Positions 46,334-57,554 of a DNA stretch of 64,000 nucleotides are shown here, piece after piece (the first letter of the stretch is position 1; every line of letters begins with the position of its first letter). A model generated the notes under the pieces. It was given only the letters and a program-made list of their open reading frames with translations. It did not search any database and was not told where the DNA came from. The DNA lies in the NCBI RefSeq assembly GCF_030246845.1, contig NZ_CP126889.1:1674001-1738000 (forward strand), written 5' to 3'. The translations under genes were made by a program, and so were the position numbers. Source of the stretch: Enhydrobacter sp. Lineage in GTDB: Bacteria; Pseudomonadota; Alphaproteobacteria; Reyranellales; Reyranellaceae.

Positions 46334-47326
46334 CTAGAGCCCCTGATTCTGGAGCCGCAGCAGCAGGTAGCGCGCGGCGGCCAGCACGATGAAGGTGATC
46401 GCGAACAGGATCAGGCCGAGGGCAATCAGCGACGATGTGTAGAGGTCGCCCACGGCCTCGGTGAACTCGTTGGCGATCGACGCCGAGATGGTCGTGCCCG
46501 GCGCGAGGATCGAGGCGGAGACGCTGTGTGCGTTGCCGATCACGAAGGTGACCGCCATGGTCTCGCCGAGGGCGCGGCCCAGGCCCAGCATGACGCCGCC
46601 GATCACGCCGACCCGGGTGTAGGGCAGGACGACGTGCTTGAAGACTTCCCAGGTCGTGCAGCCGAGGCCGTAGGTTGCCTCCTTCAGCACCGCCGGCACC
46701 GCCTCGAAGACGTCGCGCGAGATCGCGGTGACGAAGGGCAGCACCATGATCGCCAGAATGAAGCCCGCCGTCAGCATTCCGATGCCGTAGGGAGGGCCGG
46801 CGAACACGTCCTGCAGGCCGGGCACCCCGTCGAAGGTGTCGATCAGGAACGGCTGGATGTGCCTCTGCACGAAGGGCGCAAACACGAACAGGCCCCAGAT
46901 GCCGTAGATGATGCTGGGAATGCCGGCCAGCAGCTCGATGGCGATGGCGATCGGGCGCCGCAGCCAGAGCGGGCAGAGCTCGGTCAGGAAAAAGGCGATC
47001 ATCAGGCCGACCGGCACCGCGATCACCAAGGCGATGAACGAGGTGACCAGCGTGCCGTAGACCGGCGCCAAGGCGCCGAATTTTTCCGTGACCGGGTTCC
47101 AGACTTGCGTGATGACGAAGCCGATGCCGAACGCCCTGAAGGCAGGCACCGAGCCGATGACGAGGGCCAGGATGACGCCGCTCAGCAGCGCCAGGACCGC
47201 GAACACCGCGAGGCGCGTGAGGTGCCGGAAGGCAATGTCGGTCGTCCGCAGCCTGCCCAGCATGGCCGCCCGCGTCGAGGCGGCGCGGGCCGTCATATCG
47301 GTTTCGTTCAATGCCACTTCCGACAC
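46334..47326 (-). CDS. pstC: Phosphate ABC transporter permease PstC
   Basis: About 330 residues with six helices. The EAA loop is [20 protein letters not shown], and [16 protein letters not shown] is a PstC hallmark. Three starts are possible: ATG 47368, GTG 47326 and ATG 47296. I chose GTG 47326 because GGGAG lies six bases before it; the ATG 47368 start lacks such a site. The gap to pstS is 61 bases with this choice. Confidence 0.93.
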   Translation of the reverse strand: MSEVALNETDMTARAASTRAAMLGRLRTTDIAFRHLTRLAVFAVLALLSGVILALVIGSVPAFRAFGIGFVITQVWNPVTEKFGALAPVYGTLVTSFIALVIAVPVGLMIAFFLTELCPLWLRRPIAIAIELLAGIPSIIYGIWGLFVFAPFVQRHIQPFLIDTFDGVPGLQDVFAGPPYGIGMLTAGFILAIMVLPFVTAISRDVFEAVPAVLKEATYGLGCTTWEVFKHVVLPYTRVGVIGGVMLGLGRALGETMAVTFVIGNAHSVSASILAPGTTISASIANEFTEAVGDLYTSSLIALGLILFAITFIVLAAARYLLLRLQNQGL

Positions 47327-47387
47327 TCTACGCTCCCTCGCGTGCGCGGAAAGGGCGCCGGCCGTCATGGCGGGGGCCCCGAAGCCT

Positions 47388-48434
47388 TCAGTGCGTCATC
47401 GTGAACAGCGGCTTGCCGCTGCCGTCCTTGATATCGGTGGACCACATCTTCTCGATATCGGCGACGACGTTGGCGGGCATCGGCACGTAGTCGAGTTCCT
47501 TCGCCATCGCCTGGCCCTTGGTGTAGGCCCAGGCGAAGAACTTCAGCGCCTCGCCGGTGGCGGCCGCATCCGACGGCTGCTTGTACAGCAGGATCCAGGT
47601 GGCGGCGGTCATCGGCCACGACGCATCGCCCGGCTGGTTGGCCAGGATCACGCCGTAGCCCGGCTGGGATTTCCAGTCGGCACTGGCGGCGGCCGCCTGG
47701 AACGCCTCCGATGTCGGCGCGACGGTCTTGCCGGCCTTGTTCACCATCCTCGTGAAGGTGAGCTTGTTCTGCTTGGCGTACGCATATTCGACATAGCCGA
47801 TCGAGCCCTTGGTCTGGCCGACATTGTTGGCCACGCCCTCGTTGCCCTTGGCGCCGATGCCGGCCGGCCACTGGACGGCCGTGCTGGTGCCGACCTTCGA
47901 CTTCCATTCCGGGCTCACGTCGGCCAGATAGTGGGTGAAGTTGTAGGTCGTGCCCGATCCGTCCGAGCGATGCACCAGCGCGATGGCTGTCGACGGCAGC
48001 TTGGCGTCGGGATTGAGCTTCGCGATCGCCGGGTCGTTCCACTTCTTGATCTCGCCGAGATAGATGCCGGCAAGCGTCGGGCCGTCCAGCACGAGGTCGC
48101 CCGGCTTCACGCCCTCGAGGTTGACGACCGGAACGATGCCGCCCATCACCATCGGGAACTGGGCGAGCCCCGCCTGATCGAGATCCTTGCCGGAGAGCGG
48201 CGCATCGGACGCGCCGAACGTCACCGTCCTGGCCTTGATCTGCTTGATGCCGCCGCCCGAGCCGATGGACTGGTAGTTGAGCCCGATGCCGGTCTCCTTC
48301 TTGTAGGCGTCCGCCCATTTGGCATAGATCGGATAGGGGAAGGTGGCGCCGGCGCCGGAAATGTCGGCGGCGAGGGCCGCCGACGCCGTCGCCACGAGCG
48401 CGGCCGCGGTCAGGGCAATCCTGGTGAATCTCAC
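47388..48434 (-). CDS. pstS: Phosphate-binding periplasmic protein
   Basis: 348 residues with a signal peptide (cut near SAALA, residue 22). Phosphate-binding loops are [38 protein letters not shown] and [16 protein letters not shown]. It captures phosphate for PstCAB. It is the first gene of the operon, with a three-unit Pho box 61 bases before its ATG, so strong PhoB-dependent induction is expected. Confidence 0.97.
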   Translation of the reverse strand: MRFTRIALTAAALVATASAALAADISGAGATFPYPIYAKWADAYKKETGIGLNYQSIGSGGGIKQIKARTVTFGASDAPLSGKDLDQAGLAQFPMVMGGIVPVVNLEGVKPGDLVLDGPTLAGIYLGEIKKWNDPAIAKLNPDAKLPSTAIALVHRSDGSGTTYNFTHYLADVSPEWKSKVGTSTAVQWPAGIGAKGNEGVANNVGQTKGSIGYVEYAYAKQNKLTFTRMVNKAGKTVAPTSEAFQAAAASADWKSQPGYGVILANQPGDASWPMTAATWILLYKQPSDAAATGEALKFFAWAYTKGQAMAKELDYVPMPANVVADIEKMWSTDIKDGSGKPLFTMTH

Positions 48435-48494
48435 GAGTTCTCTCCTTTGTTCGAGTCGAACGCGACTGCACTAGGAGGCTCAGGTCACTCTCTT

Positions 48495-48523
48495 ATGAAA
48501 GTTGTGTGACAGATCAATGACAG
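48495..48523 (-). promoter_or_regulatory. Pho box (three PhoB half-sites) upstream of pstS
   Basis: On the minus strand: CTGTCAT-N4-CTGTCAC-N4-CTTTCAT, three 7-mers in exact 11-base register. This matches the PhoB direct-repeat consensus CTGTCAT. It lies between the end of phoR and the start of pstS and should control pstSCAB-phoU-phoB. Confidence 0.92.
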
Positions 48524-48559
48524 CCGCGCCGACCTCCTGGGGGCAGATCGAGGAACGGT

Positions 48560-49951
48560 CTACGGGTTCCGGGTCGCTGCCGGCAGCGTAACGGTAAAGG
48601 TCGAACCCCTGCCCGGCGTGCTCTGGATATCGAGCCGGCCGCGATGACGGTTCATCACGTGCTTGACGATGGCGAGCCCGAGCCCCGTTCCGCCAAGCTG
48701 ACGCGAACGGGCATTGTCCACGCGGTAAAAACGCTCCGTGAGCCGCGGCAGATGCGCTGGCGGAATGCCTTCGCCTTCGTCGCTGACCGCAACCGAAACC
48801 CGGTCCTCCCCGGCCGGGCGCGCCGCCACCCGCACGGTCGTCGAAGGCCTGGTGTATTTGATGGCGTTGTCGATCAGGTTCTGGAACACGATCGTGAGCT
48901 CGTCATGGTCCCCGACCGCGCGCGGCAAGGCCGGATCGACGGAGAGCTCGACCGCGACCTGGCGCGAGGCGGCCTTGAGCTGCAGCAGATCCTGCACCCC
49001 GGCCAGCACACGGCCGAGATCGACCGGGGCGTCGGGACGGGAGTGCTCGTGCTGCTCGATGCGCGACAGCGTCAGAAGATCGTCGACCAGGCGCCGCATG
49101 CGGTCGGCCTGCTCGGCCATGATGCCGAGGAAGCGCTCGCGCGCCTGGACATCGTCGCGGGCCGGTCCGCGCAGCGTCTCGATGAAGCCCAGCAGGCCGG
49201 CGATCGGCGTCTTGAGCTCGTGGCTGGCATTGGCCACGAAATCGGCGCGCATGCGCTCGGCACGCCTCAGCGCGGTCGTGTCGTGCAGCACGATCAGCGC
49301 CAGCGAGCCGTCCGCCGCGGGCCGCGGCAGGCGGCGCGCATGGGCGATCATGTCGAGTTCCGGGGGTCCCGGCAGCGCCAGTTCCACCATGGCCTGATCC
49401 GCTCCGGCGACGTTGCCGTCTGCCGCTGTCAGAAGCGAATCGACCGCCGACAGAAGCGCCGGATGGCGCAGCACCGCCGACAAGTCACGGTCGGCCGCGA
49501 TCTGGCCCAGCAGCGCGAGAGCGGCCCGGTTGGTGCGCACGACGCGGCGCTGGCGGTCGACGGCGATCAGCGGGTCGGGCAGGCCGTCGACGATCGCCTG
49601 TGCCGAGGCGGCGAGATTGTCGATCGAGGCGCGCTGGCGCCGCCAGCCCGACGCCAGGGTGGCGGCGGCGGCGGCAAGCTCCTCGGTCGCCGGCGCGAAC
49701 CTCAGCCGCGGCATCACCGGCTCGTGCTCGCCCGACAGCTCGCTCACGAAGCGGGCGAAGCGGGCCAGCGAGCCCAGATAACGCTGCACAAGGATCACCG
49801 AGACGACCGTAAGGCCAGCCGCTGCTACCAAAGCGGGGCCGAGGGCGAGTTCGCCGTGCCAATGGAGCGCCGCCAGCGCGACATAGGACGGCGTCAGCAC
49901 GACGGCATTGGCCGCGAGATGGCGGCGAAGGGGGAGCGCCTGGTCGGGCAT
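48560..49951 (-). CDS. phoR: Phosphate regulon sensor kinase
   Basis: 463 residues: two N-terminal helices (about 13-30 and 37-57) with almost no periplasmic part, a linker, a PAS domain (about 115-230), HisKA with H244 in NASHELKTPIAGLLGF, and HATPase motifs (FQNLIDNAIKYT, VSDEGEGIPPAHLPRL, GTGLGLAIVKHVMNRH). The small external domain fits PhoR, which reads phosphate through PstB/PhoU. It ends before the Pho box and so has its own promoter upstream, or shares a transcript with the RND genes. Confidence 0.93.
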   Translation of the reverse strand: MPDQALPLRRHLAANAVVLTPSYVALAALHWHGELALGPALVAAAGLTVVSVILVQRYLGSLARFARFVSELSGEHEPVMPRLRFAPATEELAAAAATLASGWRRQRASIDNLAASAQAIVDGLPDPLIAVDRQRRVVRTNRAALALLGQIAADRDLSAVLRHPALLSAVDSLLTAADGNVAGADQAMVELALPGPPELDMIAHARRLPRPAADGSLALIVLHDTTALRRAERMRADFVANASHELKTPIAGLLGFIETLRGPARDDVQARERFLGIMAEQADRMRRLVDDLLTLSRIEQHEHSRPDAPVDLGRVLAGVQDLLQLKAASRQVAVELSVDPALPRAVGDHDELTIVFQNLIDNAIKYTRPSTTVRVAARPAGEDRVSVAVSDEGEGIPPAHLPRLTERFYRVDNARSRQLGGTGLGLAIVKHVMNRHRGRLDIQSTPGRGSTFTVTLPAATRNP

Positions 49952-49973
49952 GCCCCCCTCTACCCTGCCCGGC

Positions 49974-52900
49974 TCAGGCGCGCGAGGGGTGGACCGCGAG
50001 CTTGGCGCCTTTTCGGCGCTCCTCCAGGCGCTGCAGGATGACGAAGAAGGACGGCACGAAGAGCACGGCCAGGAACGTCGAGGCGATCATGCCGCTGAAC
50101 ACGCACAGGCCGAGCGAGACGCGGGCGGCGGCGCCGGCGCCGGTGGCCGTCACCAACGGCACGACGCCCAGGATGAACGCGAACGACGTCATCAGGATCG
50201 GCCGCAGGCGGATCCGCGCCGCCTCCAGGGCGGCCTCCAGGATCGGCCTGCCCTCGAGCAATCGCAGCTCGCGGGCCACCTCGACGATCAGGATGGCGTT
50301 CTTGGCGCTGAGCGCGATCAGCAGCATCAAGCCGATCTGGGTGTAGAGATTGTTCGCCGCGCCCACCGCGGCCAGCGCGACGGCCGGGCCGATCAGCGCG
50401 AGGGGCACCGCGAGGATGACGCTCAAGGGGGCGATCCAGCTCTCGTATTGGCCGGCGAGACAGAGATAGACGAGCAGGATGGCGAGACCGAAGACGTAGA
50501 GAAGCTGATTGCCGACGATGTGCTCCTGGTAGGACATCGCCGTCCATTCGTAGGCCATGCCCGGCGGCAAGGTATGCCCGGCGATCTCGCCCATCAGGTC
50601 CATCGCCTCGCCCGAGCTGAAGCCCGGCGCCGCCGATCCGACGACCGACGCCGACGGATAGAGATTGTACAGGGTGATGATGGGCGCGCCTTGCGCCGGG
50701 CGGATGCGCGCCAGCGCGCCGATCGGCACCATCTTGCCGTCGGTGCTGCGCACGTTGAGCTTCAACAGGTCCTCCGGCCGCGTGCGGAACTGCGAATCGG
50801 CCTGCACATAGACCTGCAGGCTCAACCCGAACTTGTTGAAGCGGTTGACGTAGGTCGATCCCAGATACGCCGACAGGGTCGAGAAGACGTCGCCCACCTG
50901 CACCTTGAGCGTCTCCGCCTTGGAGCGGTCGATCTCGACGTCGAGATGCGGTGCGCCGGCGCGGAAGGCGCTGATCGGGTTGGCGATCGTGCTTTGCGTG
51001 CGGGCCGCGTCGGCGAGCTCGCGGGCCACGTCCTGAAGCTTGACGAGGTCGAAGCTGCCGTCGCGCTGCTCGACCTGCATCTGGAAGCCGCTGACATTGC
51101 CGATGCCCTGGATCGGCGGCGGCGCCAACACGAAGCCGCGGCCGTCCTCCAGCGTTGCCAGGCCCTGCATGAGCTTCCCGGCGATCGAGCGGATATCCTG
51201 GCCCTGCGCCTTGCCGCGCGCGCCCCAATCGTCGAGGACCACGTACGCCACCCCGGCATTGGCCAACGCGGCGTTGTTGTCCAGAAGCGACATGCCCGCG
51301 ATCGTGACCACCTGCTGCACCCCGGGGATCGCCCTGGCGATGCGCGTCACCTCCTGCAGGCTTGCGCTGGTCCGCTCCAGCGACGCGCCGTCCGGCAGTT
51401 GGACGCCGGCCAGCAGATAGCCCTGGTCCTCGTTGGGAATGAAGGCGCTGGGCAGGCGCGCCACGCCCCAGCCACCGAGACCGGCCAGCGCCAGCCCCAG
51501 CAGGACCATCAGCCCGCTGCGCTTGACCATGCCCCCGACCAGGACGCTGTAGCGGCGTTCGAACCAGCCGTAGCCCGCGTTGAACGTCCGGTAGAAGACG
51601 TTGCGCTTCTCGGGCGGCACGGCCGGCCGCAGCCACATCGCGCACTGCGTCGGCTTCAGGGTGGCGGCGTTGACCGCGCTGATGAAAGCGGTCGCGGCGA
51701 TGACGAGCGCGAACTGGGCGAACATCTTGCCGGTGAGACCGGGCAGGAAAGCCGCCGGTATGAAGACCGACATCAGCACCAGGGTGATGCCGACCACCGG
51801 GCCGAACAGCTCATTCATGGCCTTGATCGCCGCATCGTGGCCCGACATGCCGCGCTCGATGTGGCGCGAAACGCCCTCCACGATCACGATCGCGTCGTCC
51901 ACCACGATGCCGATCGCCAGCACGATGCCGAACAGGGTCGAAAGATTGATGGTGAAGCCCAGTGCCGCCATGGCGGCGAAGGCGCCGATGATGGTGACGG
52001 GAATGGTGGTCGCCGGCACCAGCATGGCGCGCCAGTCCTGCAGGAACACCACGATCACGATCAGCACCAGGATGCCGGCCTCGACCAGCGTCTTGAACAC
52101 CTCGTGGATCGACGTCTTGACGAAGGTCGTGGTGTCGAACGGCACCTCGTAGGTCAGGCCGGGTGGGAAAGCCTTCTTCAGCTCCTCCATCTTGCTGTGC
52201 ACGGCGCCGGCGACCTCCAGCGCATTCGCGCCGGGCGCCTGATAGATGGCGATGCCGGCGCCGGGCTTGCCGTCGAGCCGGAAGTTCTGGGCGTAGGTCT
52301 GGGCGCCGAGCTCGACCCGCGCCACGTCCTTCAGCCGCAGGATGCGACCGCCATCGCCGCTCTCCGACTTGACGATGATGTTCGCGAACTGGGCCGGATC
52401 GGCGAGGCGGCCTTCGATATCGACCGTGTACTGGAAGTTCTGTCCCTTCGCCGCGGGCGGCGTGCCGACCTGGCCGGCGGTGACCGACTGGCTCTGCGAC
52501 TGCACGACCTGGATGACATCGGCCGGTGTCAGGCCATACGCGTAAAGCTTCTGCGGATCCATCCAGATCCGCATCGAATACTGGCCGGCACCCAGCACGG
52601 TGACGTTGCCGACGCCCGGCACGCGGGCGAGCTCGTTCACCAGGTTGATGGTGGCGTAGTTGCTCATGAACAGATTGTCGTAGCGCGCGTCGGGCGAGCT
52701 CAGCGCCACGATCTCGAGGATCGAGGTCGATCTCTTCTGGACCGTGACGCCCTGTGCCTGCACGGGCTGCGGCAGCGCGGCCAGCGCGGCGCTGACCCTG
52801 TTCTGCACCAGCACCTGCGCGAAATCGAGGTCGGTGCCGATCTCGAACGTCACGGTCAGCGTATAGGTGCCGGAATCGGTGCTGGTCGACTGCATGTAGA

Positions 52901-53129
52901 TCATGCGATCGACGCCGTTCACCTGCAGCTCGATCGGCAGGGCGACGTTGTCGACGACGGTCTTGGCGGAGGCGCCCGGGTAGGTCGTGGTCACCTGCAC
53001 CGTGGGCGGCACGATATTGGGATACTGGGCGACCGGCAGGTCGATCAGCGCGACACCGCCGATGAGCACGAACAGGATGGCGAGCACGTTCGCCAGCACC
53101 GGCCGCTCGATGAAGAACTTGGAGATCAT
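49974..53129 (-). CDS. RND multidrug efflux permease (HAE1, AcrB/MexF-like)
   Basis: 1051 residues, the full size of an AcrB-type pump: helix 1, a large periplasmic loop, six helices, a second loop, then helices 7-12. The proton-relay Asp pair is in GIVVDDAIVIVEGV (about 405-418), and PSAFIPNEDQGYL opens the second loop. It works as a trimer with the adaptor encoded upstream (20-base gap). No outer-membrane factor or TetR/LysR regulator lies beside it, so it must use a TolC from elsewhere. Confidence 0.95.
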   Translation of the reverse strand: MISKFFIERPVLANVLAILFVLIGGVALIDLPVAQYPNIVPPTVQVTTTYPGASAKTVVDNVALPIELQVNGVDRMIYMQSTSTDSGTYTLTVTFEIGTDLDFAQVLVQNRVSAALAALPQPVQAQGVTVQKRSTSILEIVALSSPDARYDNLFMSNYATINLVNELARVPGVGNVTVLGAGQYSMRIWMDPQKLYAYGLTPADVIQVVQSQSQSVTAGQVGTPPAAKGQNFQYTVDIEGRLADPAQFANIIVKSESGDGGRILRLKDVARVELGAQTYAQNFRLDGKPGAGIAIYQAPGANALEVAGAVHSKMEELKKAFPPGLTYEVPFDTTTFVKTSIHEVFKTLVEAGILVLIVIVVFLQDWRAMLVPATTIPVTIIGAFAAMAALGFTINLSTLFGIVLAIGIVVDDAIVIVEGVSRHIERGMSGHDAAIKAMNELFGPVVGITLVLMSVFIPAAFLPGLTGKMFAQFALVIAATAFISAVNAATLKPTQCAMWLRPAVPPEKRNVFYRTFNAGYGWFERRYSVLVGGMVKRSGLMVLLGLALAGLGGWGVARLPSAFIPNEDQGYLLAGVQLPDGASLERTSASLQEVTRIARAIPGVQQVVTIAGMSLLDNNAALANAGVAYVVLDDWGARGKAQGQDIRSIAGKLMQGLATLEDGRGFVLAPPPIQGIGNVSGFQMQVEQRDGSFDLVKLQDVARELADAARTQSTIANPISAFRAGAPHLDVEIDRSKAETLKVQVGDVFSTLSAYLGSTYVNRFNKFGLSLQVYVQADSQFRTRPEDLLKLNVRSTDGKMVPIGALARIRPAQGAPIITLYNLYPSASVVGSAAPGFSSGEAMDLMGEIAGHTLPPGMAYEWTAMSYQEHIVGNQLLYVFGLAILLVYLCLAGQYESWIAPLSVILAVPLALIGPAVALAAVGAANNLYTQIGLMLLIALSAKNAILIVEVARELRLLEGRPILEAALEAARIRLRPILMTSFAFILGVVPLVTATGAGAAARVSLGLCVFSGMIASTFLAVLFVPSFFVILQRLEERRKGAKLAVHPSRA

Positions 53130-53149
53130 GGACCTGCCCCGGCGTCCGG

Positions 53150-54304
53150 CTACTTCGCCTCGGCGGCCTGGATGGTCGTCTGCTTCGGCACGACCTTGGC
53201 GCCCGGAATCGCGCGGCCGTTGGTCGTGATCACGACCCTGTCGTCGGCCGACAGGCCGCTTTCGATCGCGCGCAGGTTCCCGACCAGGAGCTGACCGACC
53301 TTGACGCGCCGCTGCTCGACGACATCGTCCTTGTTGACCACCATCAGATAGCGGCCGGCCTGGTCCTCGGCCAGCACCCGGTCGGGCACGACCAGCATCG
53401 ATTTCTCGCCCAGCCCGACCGGCACGCGCACGCGCACGAAGAAACCGGGCAGGAGCGTGCGGTCGGGATTGTCGAACACGCCGCGTACCAGAACCGTGCC
53501 GGTCGCGGCATCGACGCTGGGCGACACGTAGTCGAGATGGCCCTTGTGCGGATAGCCCTGCTCGTTCATCAGCCCGATCTCGAGCGGGACCTTGTTCAGC
53601 TCCTGCAGCGTGATCCGGCGATCGGCGAGGTTGTGGCGGATGTTCAGCACATCCTGCTCGCTCAAATTGAACGACACGTAGATCGGGTCGAGCTGGACAA
53701 TGGTCGCGAGCTTGGTCGGACCGGCCGCGCCCACCAGCTCGCCGACCGAGACCAGGCGCTTGGTCACGACTCCATCGAATGGCGCCACCACGTCCGTATA
53801 GTCGAGATTGGCCTGGGCAATGACCAGATTGGCCGACTGATTTTCGACGTTGGCCTGGTTCGAATCACGCTTGGCCTTCGCCTGGTCATAGGTGTTCTGG
53901 GCGGAGACGTTCTGGCGAAGCAGGGTCTCCTGACGCTTGAACTCGGCCTCGGCCTGCACCAGCAATGCCTTGGCGGAAACCACCTCCGCTTCGGCCTGCT
54001 TGACCTTGGCGGCATAGGTCGTCGGATCGATCTTGAACAGTGGCTCGCCCTTCTTGGCGAACTGGCCGTCCTGGTACTCGACCTCGGTCAGGAAGCCCTC
54101 GACGCGGGCGACGAGATCGACCGTGTTGACGGCCTGCGTGTTGCCCGTCTGCTCGATATAGGGCACGACCTTCTGCTGCAGCGGCAGCGCGACCGACACC
54201 TCGGCTGGCGGCGGGGCGACGAACTTGTTGTCGGGCTTGCAAGCGGCGACAGAGGCCGCCAGTCCCACCACCAGGATCAGCGAACGAGCGCTGCTTCTCG
54301 CCAT
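53150..54304 (-). CDS. RND efflux periplasmic adaptor lipoprotein
   Basis: 384 residues with a lipoprotein signal (LAASVAAC, lipidated Cys near residue 22). The membrane-fusion-protein layout follows: barrel-sandwich halves around a coiled-coil hairpin (AEAEVVSAKALLVQAEAEFK and ANVENQSANLVIAQANLDYT) and a beta-barrel with LVPDRVLAEDQAGRYLMVV-like strands. It connects the inner-membrane pump to an outer-membrane channel. ATG 54304 has GGGGGAG upstream; the longer in-frame start lacks one. Confidence 0.93.
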   Translation of the reverse strand: MARSSARSLILVVGLAASVAACKPDNKFVAPPPAEVSVALPLQQKVVPYIEQTGNTQAVNTVDLVARVEGFLTEVEYQDGQFAKKGEPLFKIDPTTYAAKVKQAEAEVVSAKALLVQAEAEFKRQETLLRQNVSAQNTYDQAKAKRDSNQANVENQSANLVIAQANLDYTDVVAPFDGVVTKRLVSVGELVGAAGPTKLATIVQLDPIYVSFNLSEQDVLNIRHNLADRRITLQELNKVPLEIGLMNEQGYPHKGHLDYVSPSVDAATGTVLVRGVFDNPDRTLLPGFFVRVRVPVGLGEKSMLVVPDRVLAEDQAGRYLMVVNKDDVVEQRRVKVGQLLVGNLRAIESGLSADDRVVITTNGRAIPGAKVVPKQTTIQAAEAK

Positions 54305-54361
54305 TTGTCGACGTCTCCCCCGAAGCATCGGCTTTGCGACAACGTATCTGCCGGCTGCCGG

Positions 54362-55051
54362 TTAATCCAGCGATTGCGGCGGTTGTGAATCGTTTCTCGA
54401 GGATCGCGGTGCAAACAGTCGCAGGGCAACGAGACCGTAGACGAAGCCGCCGATATGCGCGGTCCAGGCCACGGGCTGTCCGCCGGCGCCCGGGGTCCCG
54501 CCGAAGATGCCGAAGAAAACGTTGAGCGCGATCCAGACCGCGGCGATCGGCAGCAACGACGGCATGCGCCCGACCCGCCACAGCAGAACCAGCACGGCGC
54601 CGAAGACGCCGCTGATGGCACCCGAAGCGCCCACCACCGGATCCGCCGAATCGGGAAACGACAGGACGTGAACGAGACCCGCGGCGAGGCCGGCGGAAAG
54701 ATAGAAGGCAACGAAGCGGCGCACCCCCAGGAACCGCTCCACCGGCGCGCCGAAGGCGGCCAGCGTCAGCATGTTCACGCCGAGATGAATCCAGCCGCCA
54801 TGGATGAACTGGTAGGTGATCGGCGCTGCCACCAGCGACAGCCAGTCGCCGCCCGGCACGCCGGTATAGGCGGCCGGCACGAGCCCGAACTCGAGCACCA
54901 GCCGGTCGTCGAGCGACGGGCTCAGAAGCTCGCGCAGGAGATGGACGGCGACGTTGAGGCCGATGATCCAGAGGATGGCAGGCGGCAGGTTGATCGCCCG
55001 CTCGTGCGCCCCCCGTTCCGGCCCGTGGCGTCTCATGTCGTCAAAAGGCAT
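54362..55051 (-). CDS. Rhomboid family intramembrane serine protease
   Basis: 229 residues with six predicted helices. The catalytic serine is in VGASGAISG (about 141-149) and the His in TAHIGGFVYGLVAL (about 197-210). The HGGWIHLGVNMLTLAAFG segment carries the conserved Asn and is the usual helix-2 signature. Substrates are unknown. It lies between argG (27-base gap) and the RND adaptor (57-base gap) on the same strand. Confidence 0.9.
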   Translation of the reverse strand: MPFDDMRRHGPERGAHERAINLPPAILWIIGLNVAVHLLRELLSPSLDDRLVLEFGLVPAAYTGVPGGDWLSLVAAPITYQFIHGGWIHLGVNMLTLAAFGAPVERFLGVRRFVAFYLSAGLAAGLVHVLSFPDSADPVVGASGAISGVFGAVLVLLWRVGRMPSLLPIAAVWIALNVFFGIFGGTPGAGGQPVAWTAHIGGFVYGLVALRLFAPRSSRNDSQPPQSLD

Positions 55052-55078
55052 GAAGAGCTCCGTTGGCCGGAGAGCCTA

Positions 55079-56335
<1,257 letters not shown>

Positions 56336-56432
56336 GGCCTCGCCTCGCCGCCGCCGTATCCTTTGAAGGCGCGCGAATATAGCCGCCGACCTTGGTCCCG
56401 CAAGCCGCTATAATGGCGACAAGACCCTGAAA

Positions 56433-57482
56433 ATGGCCTCTTCGCTCGATCGACTCTCCTATGCGGCCCGGCAGGCCGCCCGTGTCGCCTGGTACGCCGG
56501 CCACTATGCCGCGGGGCTCCGGCTCCTGAAGCCCATGCCCAAGCCGGATTTTGCCATCGGCCGCACGCCCAGCCGCGCGGAAATGACCGCCGACATGCGT
56601 GCCCTGTTCGAGCGCGAATGGCGGGACATCGAGGCCGGCCTGTTTCCCCAGCCGCGCGCACTCGCGCCCGATCCAGGGGAGCTGCTGCGCCGCAGCCTGC
56701 TCTACTTCCGCGACCTGCCGAAGGTCGATGCCCGCCGCCACGGCGAGCTCGACGATGAATTGCCGCTCGGCGAGCAAGGCGACGGCCTGCCCGGCTACTA
56801 CCGGCAGAACTTTCATTTTCAAAGTGACGGCTGGCTGAGCGAGCAGTCCGCGGCGCTGTACGATACGCAGGTCGAGGTGCTGTTCACCGGCGCCGCCGAT
56901 GTCATGCGTCGGCGCGCATTGAAGCCGATCGCCGACTGGATGGCCGGACGCAATCAGCGCGCGCTGTGCGGCCTCGATGTCGGCTGCGGCACCGGCCGGC
57001 TGCTGGCGTTCCTGCATGGCGCCTGGCCCGGCCTGCGGCTTGCCGGCCTCGACCTCAGCCCGCCCTATCTGGCCGAGGCCCGCCGCCTGATCGGCCGCAC
57101 CGCGCGTGTGAAGCTGATGGAGGGCGCGGCCGAGCGGCTCCCGTTCGATGACGGCAGCCTCGATCTCGTCGTCTCGTCCTTCCTGCTGCACGAGCTGCCG
57201 CCCGATATTCGCGCGCGGGTTCTGTCGGAAATGGCGCGCGTGCTGAAGCCGGACGGTCTCGCGGTGATCGTCGATTCCATGCAGAAGGGCGATCATCCGG
57301 ACTGGGACGGCCTGCTCGACCTCTTTCCGCACTATTTCCACGAGCCCTACTACGCCGACTATGTCGGCGGCAGCCTCGAGGCCTGGACCTCGACGGCAGG
57401 CTTCGTCACCATCGCCTCCGAGCGCGCCTTCCTGTCGAAGGTGATGGCGTTCGAGAAAGATCCCGCGCTGCGCTCGGGATGA
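56433..57482 (+). CDS. SAM-dependent methyltransferase whose C-terminus comes from a repeat
   Basis: 349 residues: an alpha-helical N-terminal region (about 1-165), then a class I methyltransferase fold with LDVGCGTGRLLAFLHGAWPG (about 181-200), a second-strand acidic LAGLDLSPPYLAEA, and VVSSFLLHELPPDIRA. The target is unknown. The last codons (KDPALRSG and stop) lie inside the left arm of a perfect 29-bp inverted repeat, so the natural C-terminus appears to have been replaced or extended by repeat DNA. Confidence 0.82.
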   Translation: MASSLDRLSYAARQAARVAWYAGHYAAGLRLLKPMPKPDFAIGRTPSRAEMTADMRALFEREWRDIEAGLFPQPRALAPDPGELLRRSLLYFRDLPKVDARRHGELDDELPLGEQGDGLPGYYRQNFHFQSDGWLSEQSAALYDTQVEVLFTGAADVMRRRALKPIADWMAGRNQRALCGLDVGCGTGRLLAFLHGAWPGLRLAGLDLSPPYLAEARRLIGRTARVKLMEGAAERLPFDDGSLDLVVSSFLLHELPPDIRARVLSEMARVLKPDGLAVIVDSMQKGDHPDWDGLLDLFPHYFHEPYYADYVGGSLEAWTSTAGFVTIASERAFLSKVMAFEKDPALRSG

Positions 57483-57536
57483 CACCATCTTTGGGATCAA
57501 GAATGCCGTGTCATCCCGAGCGCAGCGCGGGATCTT
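57457..57536. repeat. Perfect 29-bp inverted repeat (family B, opposite arrangement)
   Basis: Left arm 57457-57485 and right arm 57508-57536 are exact inverse complements over 29 bases, separated by 22 bases. The arms are the same sequence family as at 14731 and 17922, but here GTGTCATCCC points inward. It covers the stop codon of the methyltransferase and lies before the convergent rlmN stop, so it may also act as a bidirectional terminator. Confidence 0.92.
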
Positions 57537-57554
57537 CCCCTTCCACGAATTTCG

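Noticed and set aside
49908..53294. Open frame of 1128 codons on the plus strand opposite the RND pump genes
   Set aside because: It mirrors the pump's codon pattern, has His/Arg/Asp-rich low-complexity translation and no recognisable domain. Long antisense frames are expected in GC-rich coding DNA; the RND proteins on the other strand are unmistakable.
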